From an uncultured Prevotella sp. (lineage in GTDB: Bacteria; Bacteroidota; Bacteroidia; Bacteroidales; Bacteroidaceae), in NCBI GenBank assembly GCA_947072805.1, contig CAMTJK010000056.1, positions 1 to 14,509 on the forward strand: a stretch of DNA of 14,509 bases. The letters are read 5' to 3'. A model generated the notes under the pieces. The model did no database searches, was not told where the DNA came from, and was given only the letters and a program-made list of their open reading frames with translations. Of the stretch, positions 1 through 8,116 are shown in pieces (position 1 is the first letter of the stretch; each line of letters opens with the position of its first letter). A program made the translations under genes and the position numbers.

Positions 1-60
1 ATTTCCAAACAAAATCGCGCCAAATTTCCAAACAAAATCACGCCAAATTTCCAAATAAAT
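1..60. repeat. 23-bp tandem direct repeats upstream of the truncated ATPase
   Basis: Positions 1-23 and 24-46 are copies of a 23-bp unit that differ at one base (G versus A in the GCGC part). A third copy starts at 47 and decays after about 9 bases into an A-rich run. Each unit begins ATTTCCAAAC, passes an A-rich stretch and ends CGCGCCAA or CACGCCAA. The array starts at the window edge, so more copies may lie to the left. It sits about 30 bp upstream of a -7 promoter box. In the same orientation relative to the gene, its TTCCAAAC...GCGC core also occurs in the array upstream of the other ATPase at 10271-10353. The function is unknown; a protein-binding array is an inference. Confidence 0.85.
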
Positions 61-91
61 AAAAAAGGTGCTGAATTACAAAGAATTATAC

Positions 92-99
92 TATCTTTG
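92..99 (+). promoter_or_regulatory. Bacteroidetes-type -7 box (TATCTTTG)
   Basis: TATCTTTG matches the Bacteroidetes consensus TAnnTTTG exactly. No good TTG lies 19-20 bp upstream; CTG at 71-73 is the nearest, with an 18-bp spacer. An ATG follows at 108 but runs into TAA after four codons. The promoter therefore appears to be the original promoter of the ATPase locus, now separated from a usable coding start. Confidence 0.6.
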
Positions 100-143
100 C
101 ATAAGAAATGCAAACCACGTAAATTAAGGTCCCATTCTTTCGA

Positions 144-1022
144 TTGTGGGAATCGGAAGAATCTACAGGCGAAGTCAGCTTGTCATACTTGTTCTCTACT
201 CCTGACAACATAGGAGCCAACAACAAACTCACTCTGCCCATGCTTGCCTTTGCTATCTGCCGGGGCGGATGGCCAAAGGCTTTGTATAAAAAGACAGACA
301 AAGCCGCTCTGCTGCAAGCTACAGAATACTATAAGGCCATTACGCATAGCGATATCTCAAGAGTGGACAACGTAAAAAGAGACGCAGAACGTGCGAAAAG
401 AGTGATGCGTTCCTACGCAAGGCATCAAGGCTCACAGACAAGTATAGCGACAATCCTTGCCGACATATCGACAAATGAATCCGGGAACCTCAGCGATGAG
501 ACGATAGATTCGTACCTCAACGCTCTTAAAAAGATATTCGTCATAGAGGATTTGCCTGCATGGAACCCCAATTTAAGGAGCAAAACCGCTATACGCACAT
601 CTGATACGAGGTATTACGTAGACCCTTCCATCGGCGTGGCAGCGCTCGGACTTGGTCCTAACGATTTGATTAACGACCTAAATACATTTGGATTGTTTTT
701 TGAAACGATGTGTATCAGGGACCTTCGCATTTATGCCGATGCCATGGACGGCTCTGTCTACCATTATAGAGACAAGAACGGACTAGAATGTGATGCCGTA
801 ATACATCTGCGTAACGGCTCGTACGGTCTGATTGAAATAAAACTGGGCGGCGAGAAACTGATTGAGGAGGGCACAAAGACACTGAAAGCACTTTCTGACA
901 TCATAGACACAACCAGAATGAAAGCCCCCGCCTTTTGCATGGTGCTTACCGGCGTCGGCGATTTTGCATACAGACGTACAGACGGTGTCTACGTTGTTCC
1001 TGTAGGATGTCTTAAACCCTAA
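144..1022 (+). pseudogene. N-terminally truncated AAA-family ATPase, DUF4143 part only
   Basis: This frame encodes the C-terminal two-thirds of an AAA/DUF4143 ATPase. It is open from 123, with TTG at 144 as the first start-like codon, and the stop is at 1020-1022. Recognisable family segments are LWESEESTGEVSL at the start, AICRGGWPKAL (about residues 37-47), SYARHQGSQ, the ALKKIFVIEDLPAWNPNLRS block (about 127-146), and a PD-(D/E)XK-like pattern LECD (E215, D217) with IEIK (E231, K233). The N-terminal nucleotide-binding region with Walker A and B, normally about 130-160 residues, is absent. Only 36 nt separate the ATG at 108 from the first homologous residues, which suggests an internal deletion that left promoter and C-terminus in place. 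The first internal ATG is at 240. Without a P-loop it should not hydrolyse ATP. Calling it a pseudogene is an inference; a surviving DUF4143 protein is possible because the frame is otherwise undamaged over 290 codons. Confidence 0.8.
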
Positions 1023-1088
1023 TAGATCATTTTATCGTCATTTGCTTGTATCGGTATAATGACAAGCACGGGGTTATCCCAAAACCGT

Positions 1089-1120
1089 AAAAAGGGCATG
1101 CCACGTAAGCGACATGCCCT
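1089..1120 (-). terminator. Rho-independent terminator of the efflux operon
   Basis: AGGGCATG (1093-1100) and CATGCCCT (1113-1120) form an 8-bp perfect stem with a 12-nt loop. Read on the minus strand, the hairpin starts 26 nt after the RND pump stop codon and runs into five T residues (1089-1093 on plus). The other side has no T run on the plus strand, so it should not serve the plus-strand ATPase remnant. Confidence 0.75.
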
Positions 1121-1145
1121 CACCAAAAAAAATCAAACACAGCCA

Positions 1146-4100
1146 TCAGGCTTTCTTTTGCAGGTCGTCCGGGAGTTGGCGTCTCGGAATGACCCGTTCT
1201 TCTATCTTCTGGAATATTATGAAAAGAGGAGGCACTATAAACAGTAATGCAATGGTGCCTATCAGCATTCCTCCCACCGTGCCCACGCCGAGAGAGATGT
1301 TGCCATTGGCTCCGGCGCCGGTGGCAAAGAGCATGGGCAACAATCCGAAAATCATTGTCAGCGAAGTCATGAGTATAGGACGCAGACGCACCCTGGCGGC
1401 ATCCATAGCTGCCTCTGTTATGGTCATGCCCTTGTTACGGCGCCTCTCCGAAGCATACTCGGTGAGAAGTATTGCCGTCTTTGAAAGCAGACCGATGAGC
1501 ATTATTACACCCGTCTGCATATAGATATTGTTTTCTATGCCGAACAGTTTGGCAAAGAGGAAACTGCCGGCAAGTCCGAACGGCACGGAAAGAATGACGG
1601 CAAGAGGAATGAAAAGGCTCTCGTAAAGGGCGCAGAGAATGAGATAGATGAAGATGACGCACGCGCCAAACACAAGCAGCGTGGCATTGCCTCCGGTGGT
1701 TGCCTCCTCACGCGACATTCCACCGAACTCATAACCGTAGCCCTCGGGCAGTGTCTCTGCCGCCACTTCGCGCACAGCCTTGATTGCCTGTCCGGAGCTG
1801 TAACCCTCTGCCGGCATGGCACTCACCTGTATTGCAGAGAACATATTGAAGCGCACAAGACTCTCGGAACCGTAAACACGGGTGAGCTTGAGATATCGAC
1901 CTATCGGCGACATGTTTCCATCGGATGTGCGCACGAATATATTGTTTAGCGATTCGGTATCGAGACGATATTCGGGAGCCGCCTGCACCATCACGCGGTA
2001 GAGCTTCGAGAAGCGGTTCATGTTGGATGAGTAGCTGCCGCCAATGTATCCGGAGAGGGCATTGAGCACATCCGCCGGCGACACACCGCTGCGTTTGCAC
2101 AGCGCTGCATCCACCTCCACACGATATTGCGGGTATTTGGTGTCGAAAGATGTCTGTGCCCTCAATATCTCCTTGCGCTCTGACAGTGCCGAAATGAACT
2201 TTCGCGTATATCCCAACAGCTCCTCCACGCTGCCGCCCTTGCGGTCTTGCACGTAGAGTTCCATTCCGTTGGTGGCTCCGTAGCCCGATATCATGGGCTG
2301 TGTGGTAGCCAGAATCTTCGCGTCGGTGATGTCGGCAGTCAGACTGTAGGCTTTTGCTATCACCCCATCCACATCGCTACCTTTCGCCGTACGCTCTTCC
2401 CACGGTTTCAGGCGCAGCACAAACATACCGTTGGATGCACCCTGACCGCCTATGCGGCTCGTTCCTATCACCTTGGAGTAAGCCTTTATCTCGTCAATCT
2501 TCCTTATGCGCGTCTCCACCTTGTCGAGCACCTTCTTGGTATGCTCCACGCTGGTGCCGGGCGCAGTCTGAACGGTAACATATACGGTGCCCATGTCTTC
2601 GTTGGGCACAAGTCCGGTCTTTGTGGTGTTGATAAGAACAAAAAGTCCGCCCACTGCCAATACCAGGAGTACGGCAACGTACCATTTGCGACAGACGAAG
2701 AATTTCACCGCACCGAGGTATTTACCCACAAGCGTGCTGAAAGCCGTATCGAAAGCTATGTGAAAACGCGATGAGAAACTTAGCTTTTCACCGCTTTCCG
2801 CGTCGGCATGTGGTGTCATGATGAGAGCGCAGAGGGCCGGACTTAGCGTTAGGGCATTGAGAGCGGAGATGCAGACGGCGGCAGCCATCGTCATTCCGAA
2901 CTGCGTATAGAACACTCCCGTGGTGCCACCCATGAAGCATACGGGTATGAATACAGCCATAAAGACAAGCGTAGTGGTGATGAGGGCTGACGTAATGCCG
3001 CCCATGGCATCTATGGTGGCAAGATAGGCGGAGCGATAGCCCTCGTCGAACTTCGCCTGTACGGCTTCCACCACCACGATGGCATCGTCTACAACGGTAC
3101 CTATTACGAGAACGAGGGCAAAGAGGGTGAGCGTGTTGAGTGTGAAGCCCGCGGCGTAAAGGAAAGCGAACGTGCCTATGAGCGAGACAATGATGGCGAC
3201 GGTGGGAATAAACGTGGAACGCATGCTCTGCAGGAAGATATATACCACGAGTACCACCAGCAGCACAGCCTCAACGAGTGTTTTTGTAACATCGTGTATT
3301 GAAGCGTCGAGAAAGTCTTTGGTGCTCATCAGGTCGATAAGTTCCATATCCTTGGGTAGCGTAGAGCGTATTTCATCCACCACCTTGTCTATTTCGGTTA
3401 TTATCTCATTGGCATTAGAACCCGGTGTCTGCGAAATCATGCACATCGCGCCCGGCTGCCCGTTCACCTCACTTCGTATGTCGTACGACTTCAAGCCGAG
3501 CTCCACCCGTGCCACATCCTTTATGCGCAGCACATTACCGTCCGGCAGCGAGCGGATGACGAGATTTTCGTAGTCCGATTCCTTTTCGTAGCGTCCGCGA
3601 TACTTCAGTACATACAGGAACGTTGTTTCCCATTCGGCGCCGAGTGTGCCTGCCGGCGATTCGAGGTTCTGTTCTGCCAGCACCGTGCTGATATCTGCCG
3701 GCACCAGTCCGTACTGCGCCATCTTTTCCGGATTCAACCATATGCGCAGCGAATAGTCGGAGCCGTTCACGTCTACCTCGCCCACGCCGGGCACACGCGA
3801 GAGCAGAGGTTCGATGTTTATCTTGAAATAATTGTTCAGGAAAGCATTGTCGTAAGTGCCGTTCGGGCTGTACAGTCCCAACGATTTCAGCGTACTTGTC
3901 TGCCGGCGCAGCACGGAGATGCCTGTCTTTGTGACCTCGGCAGGCAGCAGTCCCTGCGCGGTGGCTATGCGGTTCTGCACGTTCACCGTAGCCATATCGG
4001 GATCGGTGCCCTGCTTGAAGTACACGTTGATGCTGGCGTTGCCCGTATTGCTTGCCGTAGAGGTCATATATGTCATGTTCTCCACGCCGTTTATGGCCTC

Positions 4101-4301
4101 TTCGAGGGGAACGATGACACTCTTCTGCACCGTTTCGGCGTTAGCACCGGTATATGATGCCGTCACGCGAATGGTGGGTGGGGCTATGTCGGGGAACTGT
4201 TCGATGGCGAGTTGCGACAGTCCTATCAGTCCGACTATGAGTATCAGTACCGATATTACGCCCGCAAGTATGGGGCGGTCTATGAATGTCTTTACCTTCA
4301 T
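1146..4301 (-). CDS. RND-family efflux pump inner-membrane transporter (AcrB/MexB-like, HAE1)
   Basis: The 1051-residue protein matches the usual AcrB length of about 1050. It starts MKVKTFIDRPILAGVISVLI, the first transmembrane helix of the family. The proton-relay acidic pair is visible as GTVVDDAIVV (D405, D406), and the partner lysine as LLSKTAILL (K941). The hydrophobic segments at about 341-500 and 873-1030 and the two large periplasmic halves lie in the expected order. It should work as a proton-driven trimer that passes substrates, probably drugs, dyes or bile salts, to an outer-membrane channel. The start lies 12 bp below the membrane-fusion gene stop, so the genes are co-transcribed and probably translationally coupled. 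It is the last gene of the operon, followed by a hairpin terminator. No damage is seen. The substrate cannot be read from sequence. Confidence 0.96.
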   Translation of the reverse strand: MKVKTFIDRPILAGVISVLILIVGLIGLSQLAIEQFPDIAPPTIRVTASYTGANAETVQKSVIVPLEEAINGVENMTYMTSTASNTGNASINVYFKQGTDPDMATVNVQNRIATAQGLLPAEVTKTGISVLRRQTSTLKSLGLYSPNGTYDNAFLNNYFKINIEPLLSRVPGVGEVDVNGSDYSLRIWLNPEKMAQYGLVPADISTVLAEQNLESPAGTLGAEWETTFLYVLKYRGRYEKESDYENLVIRSLPDGNVLRIKDVARVELGLKSYDIRSEVNGQPGAMCMISQTPGSNANEIITEIDKVVDEIRSTLPKDMELIDLMSTKDFLDASIHDVTKTLVEAVLLVVLVVYIFLQSMRSTFIPTVAIIVSLIGTFAFLYAAGFTLNTLTLFALVLVIGTVVDDAIVVVEAVQAKFDEGYRSAYLATIDAMGGITSALITTTLVFMAVFIPVCFMGGTTGVFYTQFGMTMAAAVCISALNALTLSPALCALIMTPHADAESGEKLSFSSRFHIAFDTAFSTLVGKYLGAVKFFVCRKWYVAVLLVLAVGGLFVLINTTKTGLVPNEDMGTVYVTVQTAPGTSVEHTKKVLDKVETRIRKIDEIKAYSKVIGTSRIGGQGASNGMFVLRLKPWEERTAKGSDVDGVIAKAYSLTADITDAKILATTQPMISGYGATNGMELYVQDRKGGSVEELLGYTRKFISALSERKEILRAQTSFDTKYPQYRVEVDAALCKRSGVSPADVLNALSGYIGGSYSSNMNRFSKLYRVMVQAAPEYRLDTESLNNIFVRTSDGNMSPIGRYLKLTRVYGSESLVRFNMFSAIQVSAMPAEGYSSGQAIKAVREVAAETLPEGYGYEFGGMSREEATTGGNATLLVFGACVIFIYLILCALYESLFIPLAVILSVPFGLAGSFLFAKLFGIENNIYMQTGVIMLIGLLSKTAILLTEYASERRRNKGMTITEAAMDAARVRLRPILMTSLTMIFGLLPMLFATGAGANGNISLGVGTVGGMLIGTIALLFIVPPLFIIFQKIEERVIPRRQLPDDLQKKA

Positions 4302-4313
4302 GATATCCTTACG

Positions 4314-5426
4314 TTATCGTTTCACAGCCTGCGTGCGTTTCACTTCCACTCCGTCCTTCAGCAGTCCGGCGCCTTCCGATATTATCACGTCGCCGGCTTT
4401 AAGTCCCGATTCCACGATATATTCCTTGCCATCGCTCACTTCATATACGGTGATGGGCGTAGATACAGTTTTTCCGTCCACTACCTTATATACGAACACC
4501 TTGTTTTGCAGTTCGTAGGTGGCGGTTTGCGGTATCACTATGCAGTTTTCGCGCGTCAGCGGCAGTATTACGAGAGCGCTTCCGCCGTTGCGCAGCAGTC
4601 CGTTGCTGTTGGGATAGACAGCTCTTACGCTCACGCTTCCGGTCTGTGTGTCCACGGTTCCGCTCACGGCATCGATGCGTCCCTTGTACGGATAGCGCGT
4701 GCCGTTGCTGAGCTGCAGTTCCACCGGTGGCATCTTGCTTATTATGTTGGTCATCGAACTGTCTTTCTGCAGCAGGTCGAGAATACGGTTTTCTGTCATG
4801 GAGAAGTAGGCATAGACCTCGCTGTCGTCCGAAACGGTGACGAGGGGCGTGCTGATGCTGCTGCTCACGAGGGCTCCCACGCGGTAGGGTATCATGCTTG
4901 CCACGCCGTCCACCGGACTTTTTACCTCTGTATATGAGAGGTTGTTGCGTGCCTCTGTCTCCTGTGCCTTTGCCTGTGCGAGTGCCGCGCGTGCCTCGAG
5001 CAGTGCGTTTGAGGCTGTGCGGAGGTCAAATTCCGACACTACCTTCTCTTTGTACAGTTCTTCCTTGCTGTCGTAGTTGAGACGTGCGGTAGCGAGTTTG
5101 GCTTCGGCGCTCTTCACATTGGCCGTGGCATTGTCGAGAGCGGCACGATAGGGCACCTGGTCTATGACAAAAAGCAGCTGACCTTTGTGTACGGCGGCAC
5201 CCTCTTCTATGCAGATGCGCGTAATGGTGCCGCTCACCTGCGGTCGCACTTCCACGTTCTGCCTGCCTTTTATCACGGCGGTATAGTTGGCATGGAGCGT
5301 CTTCGACACCGCCTCAACGGTCATCGTGGCATATACGGCGGCGTCCTTCTTCGTTTCTTTACTGCTGCAGGCAGCCGTCAGCATGACTGCCGATACTGCA
5401 AGTGCAGCTATTGATGTTATCTTCAT
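4314..5426 (-). CDS. RND efflux membrane-fusion lipoprotein (AcrA/MexA-like)
   Basis: The 370-residue periplasmic adaptor has a lipoprotein signal peptide ending in LTAAC (Cys20 as the lipid-anchored residue). The biotinyl-lipoyl half-motif follows as QVSGTITRICIEEGAAVHKGQLLFVID. Next comes an alanine-rich alpha-hairpin coiled coil at about 85-150, then a second lipoyl half (SYTEVKSPVDGVAS) and beta-barrel and membrane-proximal domains. Family members bridge the inner-membrane pump and the outer-membrane channel. It lies 93 bp downstream of the outer-membrane factor gene and 12 bp upstream of the pump gene, all on the minus strand. No promoter box was seen in the 93-bp gap, so it is probably transcribed from the 6910-6940 promoter. 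Confidence 0.94.
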   Translation of the reverse strand: MKITSIAALAVSAVMLTAACSSKETKKDAAVYATMTVEAVSKTLHANYTAVIKGRQNVEVRPQVSGTITRICIEEGAAVHKGQLLFVIDQVPYRAALDNATANVKSAEAKLATARLNYDSKEELYKEKVVSEFDLRTASNALLEARAALAQAKAQETEARNNLSYTEVKSPVDGVASMIPYRVGALVSSSISTPLVTVSDDSEVYAYFSMTENRILDLLQKDSSMTNIISKMPPVELQLSNGTRYPYKGRIDAVSGTVDTQTGSVSVRAVYPNSNGLLRNGGSALVILPLTRENCIVIPQTATYELQNKVFVYKVVDGKTVSTPITVYEVSDGKEYIVESGLKAGDVIISEGAGLLKDGVEVKRTQAVKR

Positions 5427-5519
5427 ATATGATATTCTTTTTATAGAAAACTCTTTCGTCTACTTTGTAATGCACATGAGGCGTCACTATGGCAGCGTTG
5501 CCTTTTACCTTCAGCGTCG

Positions 5520-6887
5520 CTACTCGCTTCCACCGCCGAGGGCACGGTACAGATTGATGATGGCGGAGATGCGTTCGTATCTGTTTTGCGCCCTTGTGAG
5601 TTCGGCGTTAAGCAACGATTGCTGGGCGGTGAGCACCTCGAGATAGGTTGCTGACGAGTGTGTCATGAGCAGTTGCGTCTTGCGTGCCGCCTCCTGCAGC
5701 GTCTTTACTCTCTCGTCGCTTATGATCAGCGCACTGTCGGCTGTCTGCCACTGCGTCAGTGCATCGTTCACCTCTCTGCCGGCGTTGAGCAAAGCCTGCC
5801 TGAAAGTGAGGCGGGCTTCCTCCTGCCGCGCTTCGGCTGTCTTCAGTTCGGCGGTGAGCTTGCCGCGCTGGAAGAGGGGTTGTGTCAGCGAGCCGAGGGC
5901 AGTGAGCAGCCAGTTGCCGGGATTGGCTATGCCGCTGCCGCCACTGTTGGTCCATCCTGCCGTACCGGACAGCGTGATAGATGGATAGAACGAGGCGCGG
6001 GCATTGCTTGTGGCATAGAATGCGGCGGCAAGTTCATGTTCTGCCTGCCTCACGTCGGGACGTTTGGAGAGCAGAGCCACAGGCATGCCGGTGGCAAGGC
6101 TTTCGGGAAAGTGCTGTTCGCCGAGTGTTCCGCGTTCTATGTGCTGCGAGGGCATGGCAAGCAGCGCCGAAAGGCTGTTTTCGGTCTCGCTTATGCTGCG
6201 TTCAAGTGCAAGCACCGAGGCTTCCACTGTCATGCGGTTGGCGCGTGCCTGTAGCACGGCGGTCTCGTTGGTCTGTCCGGCACGCATCAGCGCCTCCATC
6301 GTTCTTACGCTCTCTCCCCATGTGTGGAGCGTGCGGCGACTTATGGCAAGCTGTTCGTCGAGCATGAGCAGCGTGTAGTATGAGCCTGCCACGGTGGCAA
6401 TGAGCTGGGTGGTCACCGCCTGCACATAGTCGTTCTGTGCCTCGAGGGTTGCCGCGGCGCCACGCCGTGCTGTGGTGAGCCTGCCGAACACATCAACCTC
6501 CCACCCTGCCGTTGCTCCTATATTATAGGTACGCGTGACGGAACCGTCGTACGAGCGCAGGTTGCCGTCGGCTCCTACCGATAGTGAGGGCAGATAGGCA
6601 AGGCGCGCGGCGGTAAGCGATGCCTGCGCCTCTGTCACCTTCATGCGGGCTATGCCGAGGTCGGTGTTGTTCTCGAGGGCATGGGCTATGAGCTTCTGCA
6701 GCGATGTGTCGGTGAAGAGGCTGCGCCACGGTATGTCAGCAGCCGTTGCCGTATCCGAGACGGCGGCGGTGCTGTCGCGATACAGTGCATCGGCGGTGAT
6801 GTCTGTGGGGCGTTCGTATCTGCTGTACACTCCACAGCCGGCAAGCAGGAGCGGAACAGCGAAACTTAGCATTGTCTTCTTTGTCAT
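5520..6887 (-). CDS. Outer-membrane efflux channel lipoprotein (OprM/TolC family, NodT-type)
   Basis: From the ATG at 6887 the protein has 455 residues and begins with a classical lipoprotein signal ending in LLLAGC (Cys18). This start was chosen over an upstream frame extension to 6986 because it puts the lipobox at the N-terminus, and because the promoter box at 6910-6917 lies inside that extension. Family features are two tandem OEP repeats, each with long amphipathic helices and a beta-barrel segment, and the motif LLSKRPDVRQAEHELAAA (about residues 270-290). The closing segment STYLEVLTAQQSLLNAEL is also typical. It should form the trimeric outer-membrane exit duct of the pump encoded downstream. 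It is the first gene of the operon; in many Gram-negative pump operons the channel gene comes last. Confidence 0.94.
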   Translation of the reverse strand: MTKKTMLSFAVPLLLAGCGVYSRYERPTDITADALYRDSTAAVSDTATAADIPWRSLFTDTSLQKLIAHALENNTDLGIARMKVTEAQASLTAARLAYLPSLSVGADGNLRSYDGSVTRTYNIGATAGWEVDVFGRLTTARRGAAATLEAQNDYVQAVTTQLIATVAGSYYTLLMLDEQLAISRRTLHTWGESVRTMEALMRAGQTNETAVLQARANRMTVEASVLALERSISETENSLSALLAMPSQHIERGTLGEQHFPESLATGMPVALLSKRPDVRQAEHELAAAFYATSNARASFYPSITLSGTAGWTNSGGSGIANPGNWLLTALGSLTQPLFQRGKLTAELKTAEARQEEARLTFRQALLNAGREVNDALTQWQTADSALIISDERVKTLQEAARKTQLLMTHSSATYLEVLTAQQSLLNAELTRAQNRYERISAIINLYRALGGGSE

Positions 6888-6909
6888 AGCATGATTGTTG
6901 TCCGTTGTG

Positions 6910-6940
6910 CAAAGATAGCCACCGTCGCCACGGCAGGCAA
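6910..6940 (-). promoter_or_regulatory. Promoter of the efflux operon (TTG - 20 bp - TATCTTTG)
   Basis: On the minus strand TTG (6940-6938) is followed after 20 bp by TATCTTTG (6917-6910), a good fit to the Bacteroidetes sigma consensus TTTG/TAnnTTTG. The ATG of the outer-membrane factor lies 22 nt below the -7 box. The promoter faces away from the kinase promoter at 7036-7043. Confidence 0.75.
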
Positions 6941-6961
6941 GCCGGGACGGCGTTTGTAATT

Positions 6962-7024
6962 GCGAATGACATGAAAGTGGTGGCAAACAGCAAAAAAAAC
7001 GGCGGCACGCACAACTGCATTCGC
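6962..7024. repeat. Inverted repeat in the divergent kinase/pump promoter region
   Basis: GCGAATG (6962-6968) and CATTCGC (7018-7024) are perfect inverted 7-mers with 49 bp between them. They lie between the two divergent -7 boxes, and the right arm is at the -33 zone of the kinase promoter. A second pair, GCCACC (6918-6923) and GGTGGC (6979-6984), touches the -7 box of the efflux promoter. Either could be an operator for the LytTR regulator, but short inverted pairs also arise by chance. Confidence 0.3.
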
Positions 7025-7035
7025 TTTTTTATCAC

Positions 7036-7043
7036 TACATTTG
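7036..7043 (+). promoter_or_regulatory. -7 box of the kinase/regulator operon (TACATTTG)
   Basis: TACATTTG matches TAnnTTTG and lies 26 nt above the kinase ATG at 7070. No TTG is present at the ideal -33 spacing; CTG at 7015-7017 is the nearest. A weak -33 element is consistent with a promoter that needs an activator, which is an inference. Confidence 0.6.
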
Positions 7044-7069
7044 CATGCATACAACATAAAAACAACTAC

Positions 7070-8116
7070 ATGCAAAGACCTGACATACGGTTGCAGAAGA
7101 TACAGCTCTACGCCGATCTGATATTCTTCCTGCTCTTCTTTCCGCTTGTAATAACGCTTGTGCCGGTGGACCGCTGGCTTGTCTACCGCCCCATGTTCAC
7201 CATCGCGCTCACCGTCTACCTGCTATTGCTTTACATCATATACCGACGCATCAACATTCCGCGCATGATGCTTCGCCGCAGATGGTTTGCCGGTGCGCTG
7301 TGCATAGTTGCCGTGCTGCTCTGTACATGGCTCTTCGTTCAGATATTCGAGAATCCCGACGGACAGCTCGATGCACTGCACAGGGCACGCAACCGCATGC
7401 GCGTATACAGTGTGTGGTTTCTCACTCTCATAGTGACGGGATACAGTTTCTCCAACAACCTGCTCATCGAGCTTTTCAAGGTGTCCATATCCATGCAGGA
7501 CATAGAGGCGGAAAAGAACAAGGCGGAACTGGAGATGTACAAGGCGCAGATAAACCCTCACTTCCTCTTCAACACGCTCAATACGCTTTACGGCTTGTTT
7601 CTCATACGTTCTGAAAAGGCTGCCGGCGCGTTCGAACGATTTGTCAATCTCATGAAATATACTTATCGTAACGCCTCGCGCGACTTTATCCGCGTAAGCG
7701 AGGAGACAGAATATATAGGGCAATATGTGGAGCTGCAGTCGCTAAGGCTCAACAGTTGCACAAGGGTTACTTTCATTCACGACATAACGGTGCCCGACAT
7801 GGCTGTTCCGCCCATGCTCTTCGTGACCTTCGTAGAGAATGCCTTCAAGTATGGGGTGGCGTCGGAGGGCAATGCTTATATCGAGATATGTATGAGGCAA
7901 CGGGGCAACAGCCTGCTCTTCACGGCAGAAAACAGCATATCGCTAAGGGAGCACAAAGGGTCAAAGAAGACGGGTATAGAGAATTGCAGGCGGCGCCTCG
8001 GACTGCTCTACCCCGACAGACACCGCATAAGCATTACCGACAACGGCACTTCGTTCCGCGTAGAGGTGGAAATAACATCGGAGGAAAGGGTTACGGAAAC
8101 AAAAAACAATGAATGA
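7070..8116 (+). CDS. LytS/YehU-type sensor histidine kinase (His_kinase family, four TM helices)
   Basis: The 348-residue protein starts at the ATG at 7070 (MQRPDIRLQK), below the TACATTTG box; the longer open frame back to 6905 would cross both promoters. Four hydrophobic segments at about 16-33, 42-58, 74-92 and 114-131 form a membrane sensor with almost no extracytoplasmic domain. A short coiled-coil linker follows (about 142-158). The phosphoacceptor motif is QINPHFLFNTLNTL (His164), the N box FVENAFKYG (N257) and the glycine box TGIENCRRRLGLLYP (about 301-315). This is the PF06580-type kinase architecture that pairs with LytTR regulators. The coding region overlaps the regulator start by 8 bp, so the two are translationally coupled. 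It is divergent from the efflux operon, which suggests but does not prove that the pump is a target. The signal is unknown; with only short loops outside, a membrane or small-molecule cue is plausible. Confidence 0.93.
   Translation: MQRPDIRLQKIQLYADLIFFLLFFPLVITLVPVDRWLVYRPMFTIALTVYLLLLYIIYRRINIPRMMLRRRWFAGALCIVAVLLCTWLFVQIFENPDGQLDALHRARNRMRVYSVWFLTLIVTGYSFSNNLLIELFKVSISMQDIEAEKNKAELEMYKAQINPHFLFNTLNTLYGLFLIRSEKAAGAFERFVNLMKYTYRNASRDFIRVSEETEYIGQYVELQSLRLNSCTRVTFIHDITVPDMAVPPMLFVTFVENAFKYGVASEGNAYIEICMRQRGNSLLFTAENSISLREHKGSKKTGIENCRRRLGLLYPDRHRISITDNGTSFRVEVEITSEERVTETKNNE

Noticed and set aside
1037..1067. Overlapping inverted pairs GTCATT/AATGAC and GCTTGT/ACAAGC after the ATPase remnant
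   Set aside because: The stems are only 6 bp, mutually exclusive and lack a T run, so chance is a sufficient explanation.
3856..4937. Long plus-strand frames (220 and 241 codons) opposite the pump and fusion-protein genes
   Set aside because: They lie antisense to well-identified pump genes, have no family features, and arise from the codon pattern of the real genes.
5658..6367. Plus-strand frames up to 198 codons opposite the outer-membrane factor gene
   Set aside because: They are shadows of the GC-rich channel gene with Cys/Arg-rich low-complexity translations and no promoter.
6888..6986. N-terminal extension of the outer-membrane factor
   Set aside because: It would bury the lipoprotein signal and include its own promoter box.
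6905..7069. N-terminal extension of the histidine kinase to 6905
   Set aside because: The extension would begin inside the -7 region of the divergent efflux promoter, cross the kinase promoter and add basic, non-conserved residues. ATG 7070 gives a normal N-terminus.
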